A DNA stretch of 64,000 nucleotides from Fulvivirga ligni. Lineage in GTDB: Bacteria > Bacteroidota > Bacteroidia > Cytophagales > Cyclobacteriaceae. Below are positions 36,873 through 45,083 of the stretch, piece after piece. The DNA lies in NCBI RefSeq assembly GCF_021389935.1, contig NZ_CP089979.1, forward strand, positions 3,081,001-3,145,000. Reading direction: 5' to 3'. The first letter of the stretch is position 1. The number at the start of each line of letters is the position of its first letter. Below the pieces are notes generated by a model. The model was given only the letters and a program-made list of their open reading frames with translations, searched no databases and was not told where the DNA came from. A program made the position numbers and the translations under genes.

Positions 36873-37475
36873 TTAAGCATTGTCGTCGTCTTCCGAGATG
36901 AAATCTTCATGAAGATCTCGGAGATCATTTAGTGTGGTAGTTAAATCATCGGAAATTTCCAGAGGTGTGGTTTCATGAACTTTTAAAAAGTCCTGAATTC
37001 GATCCAGGGCTTCAATGTTTTTCTGTATCCTTTTGTGAATTCTTCTGCTTACCCATTCCAGGCGTTTGCTATACCATTTTCCCCTCTCATCTAGTATGCT
37101 TTGTACCACGGCAGGAAGCTTGTTTAAATTAGATTTTAATACTAGACCTGAGGCGCCATTAAGAATGGTTTCAGCGGCTATTTCTTCACCTATGGTTCCG
37201 GTTACGAATACAAAGGGGATGTCAGGATATTCCTCTTTTACAATAGCAAGGGCTTCAATTCCGTTAATTTCAGGTAAACTGTAATCTGCCAGGACTATAT
37301 CAGGGCTAAAATGTATGAGTTTATCTGTAAAGCTGGGTCGATTGTCCGTGATTTCAGCTTCTATGTGCATACCTACTCTATCTAATTCATCGAGAATTAA
37401 TTCTGCATCTTCTGGAGAGTCTTCTAACACTAGCACCCTCAAATTCTTGTACTCATCAAAAGCATTTACTTTCAT
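36873..37475 (-). CDS. Response regulator with helical C-terminal extension
   Basis: A 200-residue protein: receiver domain at ~10-130 with acidic residues in LVLEDSPEDAEL, phospho-acceptor Asp in IVLADYSLPEINGIEAL, Thr in FVFVTGTIG and Lys in GLVLKSNLNKL. The remaining ~70 residues are charged helices (RRIHKRIQKNIEALDRIQDF, then an acidic tail) without a DNA-binding motif. It lies two bases after the upstream receiver gene and 12 bases before the CheB-CheR-kinase gene, so it is part of one operon and probably exchanges phosphate with one of the two flanking kinases. Confidence 0.92.
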   Translation of the reverse strand: MKVNAFDEYKNLRVLVLEDSPEDAELILDELDRVGMHIEAEITDNRPSFTDKLIHFSPDIVLADYSLPEINGIEALAIVKEEYPDIPFVFVTGTIGEEIAAETILNGASGLVLKSNLNKLPAVVQSILDERGKWYSKRLEWVSRRIHKRIQKNIEALDRIQDFLKVHETTPLEISDDLTTTLNDLRDLHEDFISEDDDNA

Positions 37476-37477
37476 AA

Positions 37478-37915
37478 TTAGTTTTTTACAGGTTTATTCA
37501 GTAGTAGCCAGTATAAGGCCATTTTGCTTATTGTTTCTGTGAATTGCATGAAGTTCACAGGTTTTACTACATAACTATTGGCGCCAAATCTATAAGCGTC
37601 TACTATATCAGAGTTTTCGTTAGATGAAGTGAGTATTATTACTGGTACATCTTTATATTTCTCTGATTTTTTCAGTTCTCTTAGTACTTCAAGACCATTT
37701 ACTTTTGGAAGCTTGAGGTCTAAGACAATAAATTTAGGATTTGGTCTGTTGTTCTCAGGTTGATTGAAGAAGTAGTCCAGGGCTTGTTGGCCATCTTCCA
37801 GCACATGAATTGGACCCTGAACCTTGTTGATCTCTAATAACGAATCAATAGTCAGCTCCATATCTGTGGGGTTGTCTTCAATAAGGATTATTTCATTGTA
37901 TTCTTGTTCTCTCAC
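37478..37915 (-). CDS. Rcp1-like single-domain response regulator
   Basis: A 145-residue receiver of the Rcp1 type that typically partners phytochrome-like kinases: EIILIEDNPTDMELTIDSL, the phospho-acceptor in KFIVLDLKLPKVNGLEVL, VIILTSSNENSDI and the Lys in YVVKPVNFMQF. No output domain is present. It starts three bases after the stop of the upstream PAS kinase and ends two bases before the next regulator, so the three are translated from one mRNA. The C-terminal YWLLLNKPVKN is typical of this subfamily. Confidence 0.93.
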   Translation of the reverse strand: MREQEYNEIILIEDNPTDMELTIDSLLEINKVQGPIHVLEDGQQALDYFFNQPENNRPNPKFIVLDLKLPKVNGLEVLRELKKSEKYKDVPVIILTSSNENSDIVDAYRFGANSYVVKPVNFMQFTETISKMALYWLLLNKPVKN

Positions 37916-37918
37916 GGT

Positions 37919-40606
37919 TTAAGTGTTAATGGTGAAATAAAAGGTGGCACCTTTGCCAGGCTCACCTATGCCCCAAATCCTCCCGTCATGTTTATTTATT
38001 ATAAGCTGAGCAATGGCTAGGCCTACGCCTGTACCCTCAAATTGGCTGTCACTATGTAATCTTTGGAATACTCCAAACAGCTTATCTTTATGTCTCATGT
38101 CGAAGCCTACGCCATTATCCTTGACATAGAAGGCATTTTTTGCCTCAATGCTATTATAACCTACTTCTATAATGCTGTATTCTCTTGTCTTGGTGTATTT
38201 TAAGGCATTAGAGATTAGATTACTTATTACTTGTCTTAACATTACCTCATCACCTATGATCTCAGGTAATGGATCTATGAATATTTCAATGTTTCGGGTT
38301 GGTTTTTGAATCTGCTTCAGCTCATTATAAATATGAGAAAACAGCTGATGCATGTTTATTTTGGATAACGCAATATTTTCTCTAGTAATTCGCGAAAAGG
38401 CCAAAATATCATTGATAAGGTTGTCCATCTGTGTAGTGTTCTTGATGATGATATCAAGAAGTCTTTTACCTTCATCATTCAACTGATGACCCTCTTTCCT
38501 TAATAATTTATTACTAAATCCGGTTATGGCTCTTAATGGTGCCCGTAAATCATGTGATACTGAATAGCTAAAAGCTTCCAGTTCTTTGTTGGATTTTAGT
38601 AGATCATCATTCAGTTTGTTTATCTTCTTCTCATTATGTTTTTCCTGAGAAACATCTTGCTTTAAGCCAATAGCCTTTATGGCTCTGTTGTTTTTAAACT
38701 GGAAATAACAACTGTTTTTTATGTATAAAACTTTTTTGCTTATTGGATTATAGACACGGTATTCTGCAGTGAAGGAAACGTCCTTTCTTTGCGCTTGTTC
38801 AAACTTTCTTATTAGTTTAGAAACATCATCATTGTGAACATATTGAACCAATTCTGAAACTGGCATCTCTTTTTTCGAGATGCCAAACAGCCTCATGTAA
38901 TTTTCAGAGAGATACATGATGTCCTTTTCTAAATCGGTTTCATAATACCCCATTTTTCCGATAACTTGAGACAGTTCTAAATTTCTGAGGTATTCGCGAT
39001 TTTCCTCCTCTCTTTTTAATCGCTCTGTAATATCTCTTATAGCTGCTACTACTTCTGTTTGATCGGTATCTTCAATGGGCGCCAATGAAACTTCTACTGG
39101 AAACTCGACCTGATTTTTCCTAACACCTTTAAGAGGCAATCCATTGCCCATATTTCTTATTTGAGGGTCTTTTATGTACTTTTTCAGATGCTGCTGATGA
39201 TTATATCTTAGCGGTTTAGGCAGTAGCATTTCCACAGGCGAGTTGATCAGTTCCTCTTTGTTATAGCCAAAAGTATTTTCAGACATATTATTCGCATAGG
39301 TTATTATACCATCTGCATTAGAAATGATCATAGCGTCTGGCGTAGAATTTAATAGTTTGCGAAATCTTTTTTCTGAAGTTGCCAGTTTTTCTTCTGTAGC
39401 CTTTTTCTCAGTCAGATCTTGAGTCACTTTCACAAAACCTGTAAGAATTTCATCGGCATCGTATAGAGGAACTATTGTCGTATGAACCCAATATTTTTCG
39501 CCATTCTTCTTGATCCGCCAGCCATCATCAGACGACCGGCCTTCTGCTAGCGCTTCGGTGAGTAATATTTGAGGTTTGGTTTTGTTATCTTCTGGATAAA
39601 ATATCGAAAATGATTTTCCTACAATCTCTTTTTCCTGATAGCCTGTGATGGCTTCAGCACCTTTATTCCATACATCTATTTTTCCATTCAGATCGAGACG
39701 TATGATGGCGTAGTCTTCTATCTGATTTACCAGCTGATGATACTTTTTCTCTGAATCAGTTAGAGCCTTGATGAGACCTTCGTTCTTAATCTCCTGTATG
39801 CGGATAACCTTTACAGTGTAGGTTACAACCACCGTAGTCAGCGCGCTAAGAAGGGCGAATGAGGAAATGACCTTCAGAGCTATATTGGGAGTGTTGTCAT
39901 GAAGATGAATCCCTATAAAGCCGCTAAAAGCCAAAGGAAGTAAAATGGTGAACGGGAGTAATATTCTCAGGATTTTTCCACCTAGAGATTGAGTTCTTAA
40001 AATAGAAATGACCCCCATGGTAGAGGTGCTATCGATAATGGCTAAAAAAATCATTAGAAAGGCAGCCATGGTAATAGGAGACATACCAATGCCTGATGAG
40101 GGGGCAAAAGAGTAAAAGGGTATAATTATTCCAAGGTAGCCATAAAGGGCAATCCATGGAATACATAATCCTGCAATACTTAAGATTATAGAGATTGTAT
40201 TGAGCTTCTTATTACTAAAAGAAGATAGTACGAGTGCAATGGCTGCTAATGATAATGCTGCCAAAGTACGAGGAGAGGGGCGCCCAGGATATAATGCTAA
40301 ATGCTTTTTGTTAAGAGGCCCAAAAATAAGATTTTCTAGTGCGGGAATCTTATCATAAACATACTCCAGGGAAATCCAAATGGTGAAAAGTAAAACTATA
40401 ACACAGCAAATGGGAATATACTTCCTTTCCTTCAAAGTTAGGGATATGCCCAAAAATGAAATGAGCAATGCCGTCATAGGCACGGTTCTAGGATAGGCCT
40501 CACTAATACTAGTTAATGCACCTATATTGAAAACCCAACCGATCAATACCAATAGACTCAATGCGATCACAGACCAGCCGAGTATAAATATATGGTGAAA
40601 TTTCAT
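37919..40606 (-). CDS. Membrane histidine kinase with multi-TM sensor region and three PAS domains
   Basis: An 895-residue inner-membrane kinase. About eight hydrophobic segments occupy residues ~1-275 (MASE-like integral sensor region), followed by three PAS/PAC units (~290-400 DYAIIRLDLNGKIDVWN; ~410-530 DAMIISNADGIITYAN; ~545-655 GYYETDLEKDIMYLSEN), then HisKA with the phospho-His in FSYSVSHDLRAPLRAITG and a HATPase domain (NALKYTK, VKDNGVGFDM, EGTGVGLAIA). The HisKA type is that of phytochrome-like kinases, matching the Rcp1-like regulator encoded directly downstream. The ligand of the membrane region is unknown. First gene of the four-gene operon. Confidence 0.92.
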   Translation of the reverse strand: MKFHHIFILGWSVIALSLLVLIGWVFNIGALTSISEAYPRTVPMTALLISFLGISLTLKERKYIPICCVIVLLFTIWISLEYVYDKIPALENLIFGPLNKKHLALYPGRPSPRTLAALSLAAIALVLSSFSNKKLNTISIILSIAGLCIPWIALYGYLGIIIPFYSFAPSSGIGMSPITMAAFLMIFLAIIDSTSTMGVISILRTQSLGGKILRILLPFTILLPLAFSGFIGIHLHDNTPNIALKVISSFALLSALTTVVVTYTVKVIRIQEIKNEGLIKALTDSEKKYHQLVNQIEDYAIIRLDLNGKIDVWNKGAEAITGYQEKEIVGKSFSIFYPEDNKTKPQILLTEALAEGRSSDDGWRIKKNGEKYWVHTTIVPLYDADEILTGFVKVTQDLTEKKATEEKLATSEKRFRKLLNSTPDAMIISNADGIITYANNMSENTFGYNKEELINSPVEMLLPKPLRYNHQQHLKKYIKDPQIRNMGNGLPLKGVRKNQVEFPVEVSLAPIEDTDQTEVVAAIRDITERLKREEENREYLRNLELSQVIGKMGYYETDLEKDIMYLSENYMRLFGISKKEMPVSELVQYVHNDDVSKLIRKFEQAQRKDVSFTAEYRVYNPISKKVLYIKNSCYFQFKNNRAIKAIGLKQDVSQEKHNEKKINKLNDDLLKSNKELEAFSYSVSHDLRAPLRAITGFSNKLLRKEGHQLNDEGKRLLDIIIKNTTQMDNLINDILAFSRITRENIALSKINMHQLFSHIYNELKQIQKPTRNIEIFIDPLPEIIGDEVMLRQVISNLISNALKYTKTREYSIIEVGYNSIEAKNAFYVKDNGVGFDMRHKDKLFGVFQRLHSDSQFEGTGVGLAIAQLIINKHDGRIWGIGEPGKGATFYFTINT

Positions 40607-40849
40607 TGATATAGGTTAAGTATAATTAATGCATGAAGTTAATGATTTTTTCTCATATATGCTTCTATTTCATTAAGGTGAAATGTGAAGGTGTATTTTT
40701 TATATGAATTGTCACATGAGTGGATTTTACCAATAAAATTTTATAATTTATATAAAGATATACTTAAGTGAAAGGGGTGGACACTTACTGTATTATACTT
40801 AGAATGGTTGCTTGTACTAGTTAATCGATTAAGCATCAATTAATTGCAT

Positions 40850-42619
40850 ATGATAGTTGAAGATGAACGTATCCATGAGGAACACTCCTTGCTTAAAATG
40901 GTAGCAGACAATACTACTAATTTAATAATTTTTACAGATGCCGCTGGGTACATTACCTGGGTAAATAAAACTTTTGAAAAGGTAACAGAATATAGATCTG
41001 CAGAGGTTCTTGGGAAAAAACCAGGACATTTTTTGCAAGGACCATTAACGAACCCGGATACCCAAGACTACATAAGAAATAATTTACAAAGACAGGTTCG
41101 TTTCAAAGCAGATATTGTCAATTATACCAAGAGTGGTAAGGATTACTGGGTAGAACTAGACATAATGCCTTTAAAGACGGTTGAGAAGAAATTGATTGGT
41201 TACATGTCTGTACAGAGTAATGTTTCCAATGTAAAGATGATGATTGGAGAGATGCTTAGTGCAAAAGGCATTTTAAGAACCGTGCTGGATACGGTGCCAT
41301 TTCATGTGTCAGTAAAAGACCCCCAAGGAAGATTTATATTTTATAATAAAGCTTTTAGTAAGGATTTTAGACATAATGAAAACGGGAATGATTATGCTAA
41401 GGGGTTGAACAAACAAGAGAAGGAAGTTCTTAAGGGAAGAAGGTTGGTGTTTGATCAAAGTATGAGAATTAACGATCAGGTACGTACATTTCTGACTTTA
41501 AAATTCCCAGTTGAAAATTCCGGAGGCCAAACCTATGCTGTAGGCAGGGTTTCTATTGATTTTACAGAGCTTAAACATGCCAGAGAGAATCTGCGAGAGC
41601 GAGAGCAACTATATTTCTCTACGGTAAAATCTATAAATGACGCTGCTATAACGGTGGGCAAAGATTTTAAGATCATCTTCCTGAATAATAGTGCTGAACG
41701 TCTCACCGGGTTTAATCTGAAGAACGCTAGATCAAAGCTTATTCATGATGTTTTTAAAGTACAGTCATTAGATCGAAATATAGCTATCAATCCCTTGCAA
41801 TGTATGATTCAGGAGCACACGGACATTCTCAATGAAGAGTTGCTGATGATATCTAAAGATGGTAGAAAGATACCTATAGAAGGTAGCCTTACCGAAATGC
41901 AAGATTCAAATGATGATTTTGCAGGCATAGCTATTTTCTTCAAAGATGTATCAGACCGGTTTGAAAGGAGGAAGCTCGAACGAGATATGGAGGTAAGGCG
42001 TATCTCAGCTGTAATTGAGGGGCAGGAAAGCGAGAGAGATCGCATTTCTAAGGAGTTGCACGATGGGCTGGGGCAAATGCTTAACCTGGTGAAGATGAGG
42101 GTATATGTAAATCTTGAAGATAAAGAGCCAGAGCTTACAGAGTTAATGGATGAAGCTATCCAGGAGGTTAGACGCATGTCAGAAAACTTAATGCCTGCCA
42201 AACTCAGGGATTTTGATCTGCCTACGGCTTTAAATTCTTTAGTGAAGCAGCTCAAAAGAATTTATGATATAGATATATCCTTCTATTCTTATCTTTCAGA
42301 AGACCTCGATGATAGTAGAAAAATCAATCTCTACAGAATAGCACAAGAAGCCATTAATAACGCACTGAAACACGCAGAGGCCAATCATATTTCTGTATCA
42401 CTTATAGAAGATGAAGATAAAATTAGATTAGCCATAGAAGATAATGGTATAGGGCTTAATAGTGAAGATAATAATAATACGTCGGCCAAAAGTACCAGAC
42501 ACGGACTAATAAATATGCGAGAGCGGGCCAATATTATGGATGGCTATCTCATTATTGAGTCCAACCCAGGATTAGGAACATTGATTATAGTTGAAATTCC
42601 CAAATACGATAGGAAATGA
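40850..42619 (+). CDS. PAS-containing NarL-type sensor kinase (HisKA_3)
   Basis: A 589-residue cytoplasmic kinase. The ATG at 40850 (MIVEDERIHEEHS) is preferred over a TTG two codons upstream. Three PAS units: ~12-130 (IIFTDAAGYITWVNKTFEKV, then GKKPGHFLQGPLTNP, a loop like that of LOV domains but without the flavin-binding Cys), ~140-250 and ~255-375. HisKA_3 dimerisation with ERDRISKELHDGLGQML carries the phospho-His, and HATPase shows QEAINNALKHAEANH and IEDNGIGLN. Its stop overlaps the ATG of the LuxR-type regulator (ATGA), so the two form a classical two-component pair. Confidence 0.92.
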   Translation: MIVEDERIHEEHSLLKMVADNTTNLIIFTDAAGYITWVNKTFEKVTEYRSAEVLGKKPGHFLQGPLTNPDTQDYIRNNLQRQVRFKADIVNYTKSGKDYWVELDIMPLKTVEKKLIGYMSVQSNVSNVKMMIGEMLSAKGILRTVLDTVPFHVSVKDPQGRFIFYNKAFSKDFRHNENGNDYAKGLNKQEKEVLKGRRLVFDQSMRINDQVRTFLTLKFPVENSGGQTYAVGRVSIDFTELKHARENLREREQLYFSTVKSINDAAITVGKDFKIIFLNNSAERLTGFNLKNARSKLIHDVFKVQSLDRNIAINPLQCMIQEHTDILNEELLMISKDGRKIPIEGSLTEMQDSNDDFAGIAIFFKDVSDRFERRKLERDMEVRRISAVIEGQESERDRISKELHDGLGQMLNLVKMRVYVNLEDKEPELTELMDEAIQEVRRMSENLMPAKLRDFDLPTALNSLVKQLKRIYDIDISFYSYLSEDLDDSRKINLYRIAQEAINNALKHAEANHISVSLIEDEDKIRLAIEDNGIGLNSEDNNNTSAKSTRHGLINMRERANIMDGYLIIESNPGLGTLIIVEIPKYDRK

Positions 42620-43263
42620 AAAGATATAAAGTGATAGTTGCTGATGATCATGATTTATTCAGAGAAGGGATAAAGACCCTGCTGAAAAAAATGAATAACA
42701 TAGTGGTGGAAGGCGAAGCAAAAAAAGGCTCACAGGTAGTTGAGTTGTATAAGAAGGCGAGTCCGGATGTGGTGATTATGGATATTTCTATGCCTGGTCT
42801 CAATGGCATAGAGGCTACGAAGGAGATTTTGAAATACGATTCGACTGCAAAAATAATAATCCTGTCCATGCACGATGATGAAGAATATATTGGCCGATGT
42901 CTTGATGCGGGGGTGAAGGGGTATGTCATAAAAAGTGAAAGTGGAATGGAACTGAGGCATACTATAGAGCTGGTACTACAGGGTAAAAGTTACTTCAGTC
43001 ATTACGCTCAGGATGTGGTGCTGAACCGCCTTAAAAATTTCAGAACACAGAAAAACACATCGGTGGATCATCCTCACATAACCAAAAGAGAGTATCAAAT
43101 ATTATCATTAATAGCACAAGGGCTTACTAGTAATGCCATTGCTGAAAAGCTTTTTATAAGCATAAGAACGGTGGAAACGCATAGGACCAACATTATGAGG
43201 AAGTTAGGGGTGAAGAATGTAGTGGAGCTTATTAATAAAGCCTCTGACCTGAAGTTAGTGTAA
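42616..43263 (+). CDS. NarL/LuxR-family response regulator
   Basis: A 215-residue DNA-binding regulator: receiver at ~1-120 (VIVADDHDLFREGIKTLL, phospho-Asp in VVIMDISMPGLNGIEA, KGYVIKSE) and a C-terminal LuxR helix-turn-helix (ITKREYQILSLIAQGLTSN, FISIRTVETHRTNIMRKLGV). It overlaps the preceding kinase by four bases, which points to translational coupling and a dedicated pairing. The targets cannot be seen from the sequence; nearby genes are candidates only. Confidence 0.96.
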   Translation: MKRYKVIVADDHDLFREGIKTLLKKMNNIVVEGEAKKGSQVVELYKKASPDVVIMDISMPGLNGIEATKEILKYDSTAKIIILSMHDDEEYIGRCLDAGVKGYVIKSESGMELRHTIELVLQGKSYFSHYAQDVVLNRLKNFRTQKNTSVDHPHITKREYQILSLIAQGLTSNAIAEKLFISIRTVETHRTNIMRKLGVKNVVELINKASDLKLV

Positions 43264-43379
43264 GAGTATACTCGTAGAGAATTTTAAGTAACATCACCCA
43301 TAATAATATACAACCAATTTGCGATTGTCGGAATATAGATAGAGGTCTACCTTTATATAAGATATAATGGAAATTGTCT

Positions 43380-44885
43380 ATGAATGTTCTGCCAAATAGT
43401 AATGAATTTCAGGGAAAGCAAGAAAAGGAGATCTTTCAAACGATTCTTCAAAACGAGAAATTTGGCGTTGTCATCCTTAAAGAAAACAGAGAAGTAATCG
43501 ATTATAATGAACAGTTTTTCGAGCTTTTTGGGGAAATTGAAACCATCGATGAAATTTTGCACAACCCTTTTCAAAATCAGTCTTTAGAAAAAATAGAGGA
43601 GTTTTTCTTTGCCTCGGATCAAGGTAGGTCCAGAAGCTTCAATATCATCATTAACGGAGGTTATATAAAACTCAACCTGAGTTGCTTTAAAGATGATGAG
43701 GGCAAGGTTTTTATCGGGGTTACAGAGAAGGCGGAAAGCCATCCTATAAACAGTTTGGTGAAAGAATCTTTAGCCTTTTCCAAGCTGATAGCCAGTAGTA
43801 CTTTTGAACTAATATTTCGTTGTGATGAACAAGGGAAGTTGATCTATTTTAACCGCCTTTTTGCCAGAAGTTTGAATTATCCCTCCTTATTGGCAGCGAG
43901 AAAAGATGGAATTAAAGATATTCTTAGTGGCGACTTTGAACGCATAAAAGGTGAGCTGGAGTCTATAGAGGGAAATATACTTACAGAACAAGTGTGGCTC
44001 AGGAAACATAGTGGAGGTTTAATGCGTGGACTGGCCAATATCAGTATCCATAGAAATCGACAAGGCGAATACATCTATAACTGGGTAGTGCTGGATTTAA
44101 CACAGTATACAGAATATGAAAAGTATCTGAAAGCTACCAATACACAGTTAAAGCGTGTTAGTTTTCAATTAGAGCAATTTTTATACAGTACCTCGCATGA
44201 TTTAAGGTCACCATTGACTTCAATCATGGGCTTAGTAAATTTGATTAAAGGCGAAGTGAAAAATGAGGTGGTAGAAAAATATGTTAATCTCATAGAACAG
44301 ACAGCCCATGGACTGGACACGGTAATCAAGAATATTGCATACTTAACCAGAATCAATTACTACGAGTCTAACTACGAAAGAATTGACATGAGTCAACTGA
44401 TCTGGAAGGTAATTAGTGAATACTCAAAGGACCCTACAACGCAGCATATTAAGTGGGAGGTAAACGTAGATGAGAGCTTCTACTTTTATTCTGATGAGGA
44501 GAAAGTTGAGATTGTGCTTGACCAGCTTATAAAAAATTCAATTGCCTTTAGAGATTCTACCAAAGATAAGTCTATCATAGAAATTACCGTGGCTGAGCAG
44601 AATGATAATGTCATCATCACGGTATATGATAACGGAATAGGGATAGATGACAAACACATTAAGCGCGTTTGTAATCTGTTTTATAAAGCTACACCAGTAT
44701 CCTCAGGCTCAGGTTTAGGACTCTTCATAGTGAAGGAAGCTCTTGATAATCTGGATGGTCAACTCAATGTGGTTTCCAAGCTAGGAGTGGGTTGCTGGAT
44801 AACTATGGAAATACCTAATCAGAAACGGAAACACCTTACAAATGATAGGCCTGATAGGCATCAGGCTGCTTACGCAAGAAAGTAA
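43380..44885 (+). CDS. Cytoplasmic PAS histidine kinase
   Basis: A 501-residue kinase without membrane segments. The ATG at 43380 is preferred over an upstream TTG. Two PAS-like domains (~10-115 FGVVILKENREVIDYNEQFF; ~135-245 FELIFRCDEQGKLIYFNRLF) precede HisKA with the phospho-His in YSTSHDLRSPLTSIMGL and a HATPase domain (LIKNSIAFRDS, VYDNGIGIDDKH, GSGLGLFIVKEAL). No regulator gene follows, so it is an orphan in position; a free receiver from the neighbouring cluster could serve it. It lies 116 bases after the LuxR regulator, possibly read from the same transcript. Confidence 0.9.
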   Translation: MNVLPNSNEFQGKQEKEIFQTILQNEKFGVVILKENREVIDYNEQFFELFGEIETIDEILHNPFQNQSLEKIEEFFFASDQGRSRSFNIIINGGYIKLNLSCFKDDEGKVFIGVTEKAESHPINSLVKESLAFSKLIASSTFELIFRCDEQGKLIYFNRLFARSLNYPSLLAARKDGIKDILSGDFERIKGELESIEGNILTEQVWLRKHSGGLMRGLANISIHRNRQGEYIYNWVVLDLTQYTEYEKYLKATNTQLKRVSFQLEQFLYSTSHDLRSPLTSIMGLVNLIKGEVKNEVVEKYVNLIEQTAHGLDTVIKNIAYLTRINYYESNYERIDMSQLIWKVISEYSKDPTTQHIKWEVNVDESFYFYSDEEKVEIVLDQLIKNSIAFRDSTKDKSIIEITVAEQNDNVIITVYDNGIGIDDKHIKRVCNLFYKATPVSSGSGLGLFIVKEALDNLDGQLNVVSKLGVGCWITMEIPNQKRKHLTNDRPDRHQAAYARK

Positions 44886-44941
44886 ATTTCAAATCCGAAT
44901 TCACACCTGGATTTTGCTATATGTAAATCTGTACTTCTTAA

Positions 44942-45012
44942 AAACTACGAGTTTTCTCTGACGCTACGTAGTTTCCACTAGTTCCAATATACACCCTTTT
45001 CTCGATTGAGAA
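44942..45012 (+). promoter_or_regulatory. Inverted repeats ahead of the large adhesin gene
   Basis: AAACTACG...CGTAGTTT (44942-44974, 17-base spacer) and TTCTC-GATT-GAGAA (44999-45012, with outer ACCC/GGGT) sit in the 198-base gap before the adhesin start. They may be an operator, a leader structure or a weak terminator of the kinase gene. Confidence 0.35.
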
Positions 45013-45083
45013 GTAATGGGTTCATTGATAGATTTACTATATAACGAAGCACCTAAAACTCATTTTTTAAAAAAATTGATAGC

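Noticed and set aside
40844-40849. TTG start for the NarL-type kinase
   Set aside because: An ATG lies two codons downstream with normal N-terminal sequence.
43374-43379. TTG start for the cytoplasmic PAS kinase
   Set aside because: An ATG lies two codons downstream; there is no reason to prefer the TTG.
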